Shown here piece by piece: positions 1 to 9,900 of a DNA stretch of 64,000 nucleotides. Positions within the stretch are counted from its first letter, which is position 1. The number at the start of each line of letters is the position of its first letter. Source of the DNA: Prauserella halophila (GTDB lineage Bacteria; Actinomycetota; Actinomycetes; Mycobacteriales; Pseudonocardiaceae); assembly GCF_024171895.1 (NCBI RefSeq), contig NZ_JAMTCQ010000015.1:124001-188000 (forward strand). The letters are read 5' to 3'. The translations under genes were made by a program, and so were the position numbers. The notes under the pieces were generated by a model that was not told the DNA's origin, ran no database searches, and was given only the letters and a program-made list of their open reading frames with translations.

Positions 1-195
1 GGTCACGGCATCGCGGTACTTTTCTATCGCCTCCGCATAGGGCTTGGCGGTCTCCGACCACGCCTTGCCGACCTGCGCCTCACCGACGTCGGTCTCCAGC
101 TTTCCGCCGGCCTCCTTCAGCTGTTCACCATCCTGGGTGTAAGCCTTACCGGCCGCGCGAAGCTTGCCGTAGTTGACTTGTTGACCACCGGCCAT
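1..195 (-). CDS. Partial small helical protein, possible type VII secretion (WXG100-like) protein
   Basis: The first 65 codons of a gene that runs off the left edge. The ATG at 195 is preceded by a very strong ribosome binding site (GGGGGAGGA). The visible protein begins MAGGQQVNYGKLRAAGKAYTQ and is hydrophilic and probably helical, with a tryptophan near residue 49 (GKAWSETA) where WXG100 proteins have their turn. It lies just downstream of glmM, where M. tuberculosis has the small gene Rv3440c beside the ESX-4 locus. Assignment to the WXG100/ESX-associated class is inference from size, composition and position; the C-terminal half is not visible. Confidence 0.6.
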   Translation of the reverse strand, partial: MAGGQQVNYGKLRAAGKAYTQDGEQLKEAGGKLETDVGEAQVGKAWSETAKPYAEAIEKYRDAVT

Positions 196-478
196 CGGTT
201 CCTCCCCCTGTTGCATGGTCGTGCAGGTCGAGCTTGTTCGTCACGGTTCGGACGCAACACGATGACGTCCGGTGCCGCTACGGATGCTCAGAGAAACATA
301 CCGAATCGGCCACGTCCACGTCGCACGAACGACGACACTGGTGGCGGACCTCGCCCTCCCGGGCCGGACCATCCCCACAGCGGCACCGCAGGTCATCACA
401 AGCGCCCCGGCGCCGACGGCGGCCGACGCCCCGCTCGGGCGATCGGCGCCTCTGGTCAACCGGCCTCGGGCATCCGCT

Positions 479-1822
479 TCACGCGACCGTCGCGACGACT
501 CCCGCCAGCCGGTCCGCCGCGGCCTGGGCGACTGCCTCGGCCTTCGCCTCCACCATCACCCGCACCAGCTGCTCGGTTCCCGACGGGCGCAACAGCACAC
601 GCCCCTCCTCGCCCAGCTCGTCGGTCACCGCGTCGACCGCGTCCTTCACCGTCTCCGACGCCGCCACCACGGCCTTGTCGGCCACGCGGACGTTCACCAG
701 CACCTGCGGCAGCCGCCGCATCACCCCGGCCAGCTCGGCCAGGGGCTTGCCCGTCGCCGCGGCCCTGCTCATCAGCCGCAACGCCGTCAACAGCCCGTCC
801 CCGGTCGTCGCGTGCGAGGGCAGCACCACGTGCCCCGACTGTTCCCCACCGAGCGCGAACCCGCCTGCCCGCAGCTCCTCCAGCACGTACCGGTCGCCGA
901 CCGCCGCCGTGCGCAGCGTGATGTCGTGCTCCTTCATCGCCAGATGCAGACCCAGGTTGCTCATCACCGTCGCCACGAGCGTCGTGTGCGCCAGCTCGCC
1001 GCGTTCGGCCATGTCCAGCGCCAGCACCGCCAGGATCTGGTCACCGTCCACGAGCGTGCCGTCGGCATCCACGGCCAGGCACCGGTCGGCATCGCCGTCG
1101 TGCGCGATCCCCAGATCCGCACCGTGGGCGACGACCGCCTCCTGCAGCTGCTCCGGATGCGTCGACCCGCACCCGTCGTTGATGTTCACCCCGTCGGGCT
1201 CCGCGTTGATCGCCACGACGTCGGCGCCCGCCCTCCGGTACGCCTCAGGGGCCGCCGTCGACGCCGCGCCGTTCGCACAGTCCACGACCACCGTCAGCCC
1301 CGACAGCACATGCGGCGTCGCGCCCACCAGATGCCGCACGTACCGGTCCAGCGCATCCTCGACCTCGGTCACCCGGCCGATCTCCGACCCCGTCGGCCGC
1401 ACCCGGCCCGGGCCGCCGCCTGCGAGCGCCGTCTCGATCTCGTCCTCGATACTGTCCGGCAGTTTGTGCCCGCCCTCGCCGAACAGCTTCACCCCGTTGT
1501 CCGGCATCGGGTTGTGCGAGGCCGAGATCATGACACCGAAATCCGCACCCAGGTCGCCCACGAGGAACGCCACAGCCGGCGTCGGCAGCACCCCGACCCG
1601 CAACACGTCCGCACCCGCCGACGCGAGCCCCGCAGCCACCGCGGCCTCCAGCATCTCGCCGCTGGCCCGCGGGTCCCGCCCGACTACCGCCACCGGGCGG
1701 TGCGACCGGTCGTGCGCCGCCAGCACCCCCGCAGCAGCCGAGGCCACCGACATCGCCAGCTCCGGCGTCAGCTCACTGTTCGCAAGACCGCGCACACCAT
1801 CGGTGCCGAACAGGCGGGCCAT
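479..1822 (-). CDS. glmM: Phosphoglucosamine mutase
   Basis: Converts glucosamine-6-phosphate to glucosamine-1-phosphate, the step before UDP-GlcNAc synthesis for peptidoglycan. The 447-residue protein starts [12 protein letters not shown]. It has the phosphoserine loop ISASHNP with catalytic Ser102, the metal loop DGDADR near residues 242-247, and the C-terminal phosphate-binding RPSGTE motif. The ATG at 1822 has GGAGG 6 bases upstream and matches the family start; an in-frame TTG at 1834 is less likely. As in mycobacteria it follows rplM-rpsI, but here a strong hairpin and a 480-base spacer separate them, so glmM probably has its own promoter. Confidence 0.96.
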   Translation of the reverse strand: MARLFGTDGVRGLANSELTPELAMSVASAAAGVLAAHDRSHRPVAVVGRDPRASGEMLEAAVAAGLASAGADVLRVGVLPTPAVAFLVGDLGADFGVMISASHNPMPDNGVKLFGEGGHKLPDSIEDEIETALAGGGPGRVRPTGSEIGRVTEVEDALDRYVRHLVGATPHVLSGLTVVVDCANGAASTAAPEAYRRAGADVVAINAEPDGVNINDGCGSTHPEQLQEAVVAHGADLGIAHDGDADRCLAVDADGTLVDGDQILAVLALDMAERGELAHTTLVATVMSNLGLHLAMKEHDITLRTAAVGDRYVLEELRAGGFALGGEQSGHVVLPSHATTGDGLLTALRLMSRAAATGKPLAELAGVMRRLPQVLVNVRVADKAVVAASETVKDAVDAVTDELGEEGRVLLRPSGTEQLVRVMVEAKAEAVAQAAADRLAGVVATVA

Positions 1823-2090
1823 ACGTTCCTCCAACTACACACTTCTCGCGCCCGAAGGCGCCCGGAGATCCCACGGTGAGCACTCCACGCTGCGCGGACA
1901 ACTTAGCGACACACGCGCGGGCGATATCGGCGGGTCACCGCTTCTGCTACCGCAGGTGCCCGACCAGCAACGCTTCGCAGCCCGGCCCGACGGTCCACCG
2001 GTCGGCCCGCCGACGGCGAACCGGACCGGTACCGCCCACACCGGCGCACCGCTCACGAGCGCCGACCGGCGACACCCGCGGGCACAACAC

Positions 2091-2195
2091 GGCCCCGGAA
2101 CCCGCAACACAGCCCCCGGAGAACGCGACACGGGCCCCGGAGAGCGCAACACTGGCCCCGGAGCCCGCAACACGGCCCCCGGAATCCGCAACACG
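2091..2195. repeat. Five tandem 21-bp repeats upstream of glmM
   Basis: Five consecutive 21-base units (2091, 2112, 2133, 2154, 2175) share the pattern GgCCCCGGA-n3-CGCAACACg, each differing at a few positions. They lie in the rpsI-glmM spacer. The array reads through in one minus-strand frame as a 7-residue repeat, but no gene is evident there, so this is most likely non-coding. The rest of 1823-2215 shows nothing recognisable beyond a probable glmM promoter region. Confidence 0.85.
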
Positions 2196-2215
2196 AGCCC
2201 TTGGGAGGGGGTGAA

Positions 2216-2260
2216 CATGCGAAAGCGCCCACCCGTGTATCGGATGGGCGCTTTCGCATG
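2216..2260 (-). terminator. Hairpin terminator downstream of rpsI
   Basis: A perfect 16-bp stem (2216-2231 with 2245-2260) that continues inward with three further pairs around a small loop. It starts about 50 bases after the rpsI stop and has no long U-tract, as is usual for actinobacteria. It should end the rplM-rpsI transcript and separate it from glmM. Confidence 0.85.
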
Positions 2261-2308
2261 TTGCCGCGCACGCCTGTGACGCACGCGACCGAAAACGTTC
2301 GGGGAACG

Positions 2309-2793
<485 letters not shown>

Positions 2794-2797
<4 letters not shown>

Positions 2798-3246
2798 TTG
2801 GTCACCTGAGCGATCTTGGTGATCTCGTGCGGCTGCGGGTTCTGCGCGGCGTGCGGGTGGTCCGGGCCGGCGTAGACCTTCAGCTTCTTACCCATGGCAC
2901 GGCCGAGCTTGTTCTTCGGCAGCATGCCCTTGATGGTCTTCTCGAGCAGTCGCTCGGGCTTGCTGTCCAGCAGCTCGCCGAACGAGTGCTTACGCAGGCC
3001 GCCCGGGTGACCGGTGTGGCGGTACGCGAACTTCTGCTCGCGCTTGTTGCCGGTGAGGGCGACCTTCTCAGCGTTCACGATGATGACGAAGTCACCCGTG
3101 TCCACGTGGGGAGCGTAGGTCGGCTTGTGCTTGCCGCGCAGCAGCGTGGCAACCTCGGTCGCGAGCCGGCCGAGCACGACGTCCTGGGCGTCGATCACGT
3201 GCCAGGCACGGGTGACATCGCCGGGCTTAGGGCTGTACGTGGGCAA
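2794..3246 (-). CDS. rplM: 50S ribosomal protein L13
   Basis: Early-assembly large-subunit protein of 150 residues. It has the L13 signatures [17 protein letters not shown] near the N-terminus and the central block [36 protein letters not shown]. The conserved N-terminus (PTYSPKPGD) begins right after a TTG, so the start codon appears to be TTG at 3246, with a modest GAGG upstream. It is first in a two-gene operon with rpsI. Confidence 0.96.
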
Positions 3247-3566
3247 GGGTCTACCTCGTCGTCAAGATTGCTGTTGGGTACGTGCGGGCTGGGCGCAAAC
3301 ACTCGGCGCGCGCACAGACTACGAAGATACCCGGTCGCTTCGGGGAGCGTGGAAGCGGGGTCGGGTCGGCCGGTCATTCTAATCCCGGTGACGCCGGCCG
3401 CCGAGGAGGCCGCACCGGCGCGTCGACCTCCGGCCCGCGTCAGTTTACGCACCGCGCCGACCAGGTCCGAGCCCCCGGGGGCACAGCTGCGCGCTCCTGG
3501 GGCTTGGTCGCGCCCCCGGGACGCATCCTGCCGATGCAGCACCACTGCCCGAACACCTCCGGACAG
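3247..3566. other. Spacer upstream of rplM
   Basis: A GC-rich 320-base stretch between the esx-pair terminator and rplM. It should hold the rplM-rpsI promoter, but I see no convincing sigma-A hexamers and no open frame with coding character. Confidence 0.5.
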
Positions 3567-3604
3567 GCGAAAGCGGGCCCGACCCGGACGTCGGACCCGC
3601 TTCA
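3567..3604 (-). terminator. Hairpin terminator after the esx pair
   Basis: Inverted repeat with arms of about 14 bp (GCGGGCCCGAC against GTCGGACCCGC, one mismatch pairing as G-U) around a six-base loop. It lies about 35 bases after the stop of the downstream WXG100 gene and separates the secretion locus from rplM. Confidence 0.75.
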
Positions 3605-3636
3605 CACAGCCTCGTCAGCTGGCGGCCGGAGCCTGC

Positions 3637-3924
3637 TCAGCCGAACATGCCCTTGATGCCCTGCTCCGTGCCCTGGTACGAGTCGGCGATCTGCGGCAGC
3701 GCGGTCGCGATCTGCGCGAGAACCTGCTTGAGGTCGTCGAGCGACCGGTCCCAGTTCTGCTGCAGCTCCTGCCAGGCGGCCATGGCCTCACCTTCCCACT
3801 CGCTGGTGAGCGGGGCGAGGTTGCTCTTCAGCTGCTCGAACAGGGCCTCCAGCTCGGCGCCGGTGGACTTGCAGTCCTCGGCCGCCACCTGGATGGTCTC
3901 GTAATTGACCTTAATTCCGGACAT
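3637..3924 (-). CDS. WXG100 family type VII secretion protein (EsxT position)
   Basis: A 95-residue helical-hairpin protein of the ESAT-6/CFP-10 family, expected to be secreted through the adjacent ESX-4-type system as a dimer with its neighbour. It has the turn motif W43-E-G45 (SEWEGEA) and, after the second helix, the export signature Y83-xxx-E87 (YQGTE). Its gene is the distal one of the esx pair, where M. tuberculosis has esxT. A strong hairpin follows it. The name is by synteny; family membership is firm. Confidence 0.93.
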   Translation of the reverse strand: MSGIKVNYETIQVAAEDCKSTGAELEALFEQLKSNLAPLTSEWEGEAMAAWQELQQNWDRSLDDLKQVLAQIATALPQIADSYQGTEQGIKGMFG

Positions 3925-3984
3925 GATCTTTTTCCCTCCAGAAAGTCTGAGAAATGAAGTGAATCAGGGTGTGGGAGCGCCTGC

Positions 3985-4302
3985 TCAGAGGCCGCCGAGA
4001 ACGTTGCCGATGTTGCTGATGGAGGAGTTCTGCTCTTCCTCGGCCTGCTCGTACTTCTGGCCCGACTGCTGCAGCAGGTCCGCGATGTCCTGCAGCGCCT
4101 GGTTCAGCTTCATGTTCTTCTCGTCGAACGCGGCCATGACGTTCTGGAACGCGCCGGCGGCCTGACCCTGCCAACCGGCCGACGTGGCCTCGATGTTCGA
4201 CCGCAGCTTCTGCATGTTGGCGTCCATCTGACCCTTGGTCTCGGACACGTCCTGGAACGCCTTCTGGAACTGCTCCGGTGTCCCTGCAAAACCGCCAGCC
4301 AT
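3985..4302 (-). CDS. WXG100 family type VII secretion protein (EsxU position)
   Basis: A 105-residue WXG100 protein with the turn W44-Q-G46 (AGWQGQA) and the tail motif Y84-xxx-E88 (YEQAE). It is the proximal member of the pair, 60 bases upstream of its partner, and corresponds by synteny to esxU (Rv3445c). The pair presumably forms a heterodimeric substrate recognised by EccC. Both members carry a YxxxE motif; in many EsxA/EsxB pairs only one partner supplies the signal. Confidence 0.93.
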   Translation of the reverse strand: MAGGFAGTPEQFQKAFQDVSETKGQMDANMQKLRSNIEATSAGWQGQAAGAFQNVMAAFDEKNMKLNQALQDIADLLQQSGQKYEQAEEEQNSSISNIGNVLGGL

Positions 4303-4635
4303 TGGGAATGACCCCCTTCGTTAGTGGTTCGGTCGAGTACTTCCTCGTTGGTACTGACCCTACGACGGAGACCCTGCCACGATCGGTTCCGCGATGTCCT
4401 GCCGGATTCGGAAGTCGTTGCTCCCGTAAACGCGACTGGTCGGAACCAGCGGGAACAGACGCTGTTTTCGCAGGTCAGAGTCATATTTTCGGGGTCGCGC
4501 AGACGTTCTCGAAAGCATCCGCGACACGGACGGGCTACCGACGAAGGATCGATTCCGGGCATCGCCGGCCGGGGTTTGCAACCCGCAGCCCGGCAGACCG
4601 TGACTCCGCCGCCCGCTACCCGGCCGCGGCGGACG
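4303..4635. other. Spacer between the Hsp70-like gene and the esx pair
   Basis: A 333-base non-coding interval that probably carries a separate promoter for the two WXG100 genes. The first WXG100 gene has a GGGGGT ribosome binding site just before its ATG. I see no clear -35/-10 pair and no small coding frame. Confidence 0.5.
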
Positions 4636-6882
4636 TCAGTTCGTGAATTCGAGGGTTCCGACGATCTGGTTGCAGCCCGATTCCAGCCGCTGCTCCATCT
4701 CCACGATGCGGCATCCGACGCTGACCTGTGCGCGGCCGTTGGCCTGGACGTACCACTTGATGATCACGCCGTCGGACGGGAATTCCTCGTAGTAGATGGT
4801 GTCCTTGTCCGCGTAGCTGTGGTGCTGGCGGAAATTGCGGTACTGACCGGGATTCTGCCCGTTCGCCTCGTCGGCATCGGCGCGCAGTGTGTCGTAGAGC
4901 TGCCGGTGCTGGCTGCCCGCGTCGAAATCCTGCTCGATCTGCTGGACGACGACCCGGTCCGCGCCGTCCGACTGCTTCGGTGCGAACGCGACGCGGGCGC
5001 GCTGGGTGTCCTCGAGGACCCTCTCCCAGCCCTCGGGGGCGACGAACGAGTACGAGAACCGCGCGACCTCGGTACCCGGCGGACGGTCGTCGCGCAGGAA
5101 GAAGAACCATCCGGCCGTGCCAGCCAGCAGCAACGCGACCACCACGGCCGCCGACCAGGCGAGGACGCGGCGCTTGCGCTTCGGCGCCCGTTCGCCGTCA
5201 CCGCCGTCGACGGCGTGCGGGCCCGACCCCTGGTGGCCGAACCCGCCGTACGCGGGCGCCTGCTGCTGATACTGCTGCTGATTCGGGTGCGGGCCACCCG
5301 GCTGCTGCTGCGGGAACGGCCCGCTCTGCGGCGGGGCCTGACCCGGCGGGGCGGACGGCTGCCGCGCACCGGCGGGCGGCTGTCCTGGTGTTCCGGGTGA
5401 CTGTCCCGGCGCTCCGGGTGGCTGTCCCGGCGTTCCGGGCGGGGTCGGCCTGCCCGGCGCGGGCGGATGACCGCCCTGCAGGCCCGCCGCCTGCTGATTC
5501 GGGGCCTGCGGGGTCTGCGGGGCCTGCGGGGTCTGCGGGGCCTGCGGGGTCTGCGGGTACTGCCCCGGCCGGGCCGGCCCACCGTGCCAGCCCTGCGGCG
5601 TCCCGGCCTGCTGCACGGGCACCCCCTGCGGCGCCTGCCCGGCCGGACCCGCACCGCCCGTCCGCCCCTGCACGGCCCGGCCGGCCTCGTCCCGGCCGAC
5701 GACCGTCGTCGTCTCGCCGCCCCGCCCCGGCAGCGCACCCGGCACGGCGCCGCCGCGGTCCGGGATCACCTGCACCGCGCGCAGTGCACCACGGGCGACG
5801 ACCGTTTCCGGCTGATCGAGCGTCGTCGGGACGACACCGGTGCGCTCGTGGACCAGCCGGGACATCTTCGGGATCCGGCTCGACCCGCCCACCAGGAAGA
5901 TCGCCGTCAGCTGCTTCGCCCTCAGCTTGGCGTCCTCGATCGTGGCGAGCGTGAGCTCGACGGTCCTGCCCAGCGGCGAGGCGATCAGTTCCTCGAGCTG
6001 CTCCCGGGTGACGTGGGCGTCGGCGAACGGCGGCGGCATCGGCACGTCGGTGTAGGCGTGGCGCGAGAGCGTCTCCTTCGCACCCCGGATGTCCTGCCGC
6101 AGCACGCGCCTGCGCCTGCGGTCCGCCAGCTCGCGGCCCTGCACCAGTTCGTCCCACGACTCCCGGTCGGCCGCCGACACCAGCGACCCGACGTGCTCGA
6201 GCAGCGCCTGGTCGATGTCGGCACCGCCGAACCCCGGGTCGCCGCGCGTGGCCAGCACCTCGAACGCCGTGCGCCGCTGCTGCGACTCCGTTCTGCGCAC
6301 CACGCTGACGTCGATCGTGCCGCCGCCGAAGTCCAGCACGGCCAGCGTGTCACCGGGGCTGCCGGTGAACGCGACCGTCTTCTCCGGATTGCCGCCCTTC
6401 GCGGGCGTGTACGTCGCCGCGTGGAACACCGCGGCCGCCACCGGTTCCGGGACGAGCGCCACCTCGTGGCCCAGTCCGGACGCCGCCTGCCGCAGCAACC
6501 GCGTGCGCACCGCGCCCCAGTCCGCGGGATGCGTCAGGACGAGCAGGTCGACGTCGGCGCCCGCAGCGAGCCTGCGCGCCTCCCCCACCGCCCGCGACAA
6601 CACCGCGCGCACCACGTCGACGACCGACAGCACCGTCTCGCCCAGCAGCAGCTCGCCCTCGTCGATACGCCGCTTCGGCGTCGGCTCGAACCGCGCCGGA
6701 TCGACCGCAGCCTGGCGTTCGGCCTCCTGGCCGACGAACAGCGTGCCGTCGGCGTGCGCGTACACCGCCGACGGCATGAGCGGCTGGCCGTCGACCACGA
6801 CGACCTGCGGCTGCCGTTCCCCGATGGCGGCCACGACACAGGTACTCGACGTGCCGAAATCGATCGCGACGCGAAAGGTCAC
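4636..6882 (-). CDS. Type VII secretion-associated protein with Hsp70-like ATPase domain (Rv3446c-like)
   Basis: A 748-residue protein in three parts. Residues 1-360 form an actin/Hsp70-type nucleotide-binding domain with the phosphate-1 loop (AIDFGTSSTCVVA, about 6-18), phosphate-2 loop (LDFGGGTIDVSVV, about 180-192) and adenosine motif (LVGGSSRIPKM, about 325-335). Residues 375-560 are a Pro/Gln/Gly-rich linker with tandem PQTPQA units. One membrane helix (about 573-595) is followed by an extracytoplasmic C-terminal domain typical of type VII secretion-associated proteins of the Rv3446c group. There is no classical Hsp70 substrate-binding domain. It sits between eccC and the esx pair exactly as Rv3446c does. 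A role as ATP-dependent accessory or chaperone is inference. Confidence 0.88.
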   Translation of the reverse strand: MTFRVAIDFGTSSTCVVAAIGERQPQVVVVDGQPLMPSAVYAHADGTLFVGQEAERQAAVDPARFEPTPKRRIDEGELLLGETVLSVVDVVRAVLSRAVGEARRLAAGADVDLLVLTHPADWGAVRTRLLRQAASGLGHEVALVPEPVAAAVFHAATYTPAKGGNPEKTVAFTGSPGDTLAVLDFGGGTIDVSVVRRTESQQRRTAFEVLATRGDPGFGGADIDQALLEHVGSLVSAADRESWDELVQGRELADRRRRRVLRQDIRGAKETLSRHAYTDVPMPPPFADAHVTREQLEELIASPLGRTVELTLATIEDAKLRAKQLTAIFLVGGSSRIPKMSRLVHERTGVVPTTLDQPETVVARGALRAVQVIPDRGGAVPGALPGRGGETTTVVGRDEAGRAVQGRTGGAGPAGQAPQGVPVQQAGTPQGWHGGPARPGQYPQTPQAPQTPQAPQTPQAPNQQAAGLQGGHPPAPGRPTPPGTPGQPPGAPGQSPGTPGQPPAGARQPSAPPGQAPPQSGPFPQQQPGGPHPNQQQYQQQAPAYGGFGHQGSGPHAVDGGDGERAPKRKRRVLAWSAAVVVALLLAGTAGWFFFLRDDRPPGTEVARFSYSFVAPEGWERVLEDTQRARVAFAPKQSDGADRVVVQQIEQDFDAGSQHRQLYDTLRADADEANGQNPGQYRNFRQHHSYADKDTIYYEEFPSDGVIIKWYVQANGRAQVSVGCRIVEMEQRLESGCNQIVGTLEFTN
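5382..5558. repeat. Tandem repeats coding for the proline-rich linker
   Basis: Two short arrays inside the Hsp70-like gene. At 5382-5444 there are three 21-base units encoding a Pro/Gly/Gln repeat (PGAPGQSPGTPGQP type). At 5500-5558 there are just over three 18-base units encoding PQTPQA. They explain the low-complexity linker and are likely to vary in copy number between strains. Confidence 0.85.
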
Positions 6883-6934
6883 CGGTCGCCCCCGGAGTCG
6901 GCGGCGACCGGTGACCCGTTCGTCAGCGCGGTGA

Positions 6935-9900
6935 TCACTCGGGGTTGATCCACGAGACGTGCATGAGCTGCTTGCCGATCTTGCGGCTGACGATGTTGCC
7001 GCGGCCCGGAGGCATCGGGGCGGCCTTGACGTTGCCGAGCAGCTGACCCTCGTCCTTGGAACCGTTCATGACGATGCCGGGCATCGCCAGTTCCTTGAGC
7101 TTGCCGAGGATCGGATCCATACCGGTCCGCGCGGCACCACCCGTGCGGCGGGCGACGATCATGTGCAGGCCGACGTCCTTCGCCTGGGCCAGGTACTCGC
7201 CCAGCGGCCGCAGCGGGTTGTTCTGCTGCGTCGCCACGAGGTCGTAGTCGTCGACGATCACGAACAGCTCCGGGCCCTGCCACCACGAGCGGTCCTTGAG
7301 CTGCTGCGGCGTGACGTCCGGACCGGGCAGGCGCTTCTCCATCGACCCGGTCACCTCCTTGACGATGCCGTCGAGCTGGTTGGCCGAGACCACGTACGAC
7401 AGCACCTGGTCGCCCTCGACGAAGCCGAGCATCGTGCGCCGGTAGTCGACGAGGATCAGCACCGCTTCCTTCGCCGTGTACCGCTCGGTGATGCCCCGGA
7501 CGATCTGCCGCAGCAGGTTCGTCTTGCCGGACTCGCCGTCGGCGTAGGCCAGGAAGTGCGGATCCGCCTGGAAGTCGAGGTACACGGGCGCCAGCTCGTC
7601 CTCGTTGACGCCGATCGGCACCAGCTTCGAATCGCGGCGGCGATCCATCGCGAGCAGGTCGTCGTACGGCATGACCTCCGGCAGCAGCCGCACCTGCGGC
7701 GCCTTCGGGCCCTGCCACGCCGCGCTGATCTTCGCGACGGCGTCGCTCACGCCGTCGCCGATGCTCTCCGGGTCGCTCGACCCGTCGATGCGCGGCAGCC
7801 CGCCGAGAAAGTGCAGCTTCTCGCGGTTCAGGCCACGACCGGGACGGGAAGCAGGGATGTTCACCGCGGTGCGGCGGTCGATGTCGGACTCGCTCGGGTC
7901 ACCGAGGCGCAGCTCGAACCGGGTGCCGAGCATGTCCTTGATGGCAGGGCGGATGTCGGCCCACCGGTTCGACGCGATGACCACGTGCACGCCGTAGGCC
8001 AGGCCCTGCACCGCGAGCTTGGTGATCTGCGGTTCCAGCTCCTCGAAGTCGTCGCGCAGCGCACGCCAGCCGTCGACGATGAGGAACGCGTCACCGAACG
8101 CGTCCTGTTCCGCGGTGATGTCGCCCCGGCGCTTGCGGTTCCGGAAGTCGGGCATCGAGTCGACGTTCAGCTCACCGAACCGCGACTCCCGCTCGTTGGC
8201 GAGCGTCGTCAGCTCCGCGACGATACGGCGCGCCTTGTCCGGATCCCGCCGCGCCACGGCGACACCGCCGACGTGCGGCAGCCGGTCCAGTGAGCCGAGT
8301 GTGCCGCCGCCGAGGTCGATCGCGTAGAACTGCGCCTCCTGCGGCGTGTGCGTCAGCGCCATCGACATGATCAGCGTCCGCAGCAACGTCGATTTGCCCG
8401 ACTGCGGACCGCCCACGACCGCGCCGTGACCCGAACCGCCGGAGAAGTCCGCCCACAGCGGGTCGCGCCGCTGCTCGTACGGGCGGTCGACGATGCCGAG
8501 CGGCACCTGCAGCTTGCCGTTGCCGAAGAACCCGACCGGCGACAGGCCGCGTTCGTCGGTCGGGTTGAGGTTCGGCAGCAGCGTGTCGAGCGAATTCGGC
8601 TCGGTCAGCGGCGGCAGCCACACCTCGTGGGCGGGCGGGCCCTGGCCGACCAGCCTGCCGACGATGACGTCGAGCTCACTCGGTTCGACGGCCTCGTCCG
8701 ACTCCGGTTGCTCCGGCTTCTCCGGTTCCGGCTCCGGCTCCGGTTCGGGCTCCGGTTCCTTGGGCAGTTCGATGTAGTCCGGCACGAACCGCTGCGGCCG
8801 CTTGTCGGCACGCACGACCTTCGCGCCCGGCGCCGCCTCCTTGATACCGGCGGGCCGGTACGGACCGGACACGTAGGACGCCTTGAACCGTTCGAGCGTC
8901 GACGTGTCGTACTTGAGGTACCCGCCGCCCGGCACCGACGGCAGCTCGAACGCGTCCGGCACGCCGATCGCGGCGCGGGACTCCGCGGCGGAGAACGTCT
9001 TCAGGCCGATCCGGTACGACAGGTGCGAGTCCAGGCCGCGCAGCTTGCCCTCTTCGAGGCGCTGCGAGGCGAGCAGCATGTGCATCTGCAGCGACCGGCC
9101 CAGCCGGCCGATCGCGACGAACAGCTCGATGAAGTCGGGCTTCTCGCTCAGCAGCTCGGAGAATTCGTCGACCACGATGAACAGTGCGGGCAGCGGATCG
9201 AGGTCGGCACCGTTCTCCCGTGCCTTCTCGTACTCCCACACGTTCTTGAAGTTGCCGCCGGTCTTGAGCGCCTCCTGCCTGCGGTTCATCTCACCGGCGA
9301 GCGCGTCCTTCATCCGGTCGACCAGCGTGACCTCGTCGGCGAGGTTGGTGATGACCGCCGACACGTGCGGCGCCTTGTCCAGGCCGAGGAACGTCGCACC
9401 ACCCTTGAAGTCGACGAGCACGAAGTTCAACGACGTCGACGAGTGCGTGGCGAGCATGCCGAGCACGAGGGTGCGCAGGAACTCGGACTTACCGGAACCG
9501 GTCGCACCGATGCACAGGCCGTGCGGGCCCATGCCCTCCATGGCGGCTTCCTTGATGTCCAGCTCGACCGCCTGGCCCATCTCGCCGACCCCGAACGGCA
9601 CGCGGTAGCGGTCGCGCACGGGGCGCGGCCGCCACGCCTGCTGCACGTCGAACGTCATCGGATCGCCCGGGATACCGAGCAGCTCCAGCAGGCCCGGGTT
9701 GGACAGCAGCGGCTGCTCCTCGCCGTCGTCGGCTGCGGCCGTGCCGATGCGGTACGGCGACAGCTTCCGCGCGAGCGCCTCGATCTCGACGACGCTGAGG
9801 GTGTCGGGGGCACCGAACCACTCGACTCCGCCCGCGCTGCGCGCACCGAGCCGTTCGGGCTCGGCGACCAGGCGCAGGCCGCGGCGGGCGGCGAGATTGC

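Noticed and set aside
234-2279. Long plus-strand open frames opposite glmM
   Set aside because: They mirror glmM, which has all catalytic motifs; long antisense frames are expected in DNA this GC-rich.
1835-2284. Minus-strand frame encoding a 7-residue repeat
   Set aside because: It exists because the 21-bp DNA repeat is a multiple of three; it spans the rpsI terminator and has no recognisable product.
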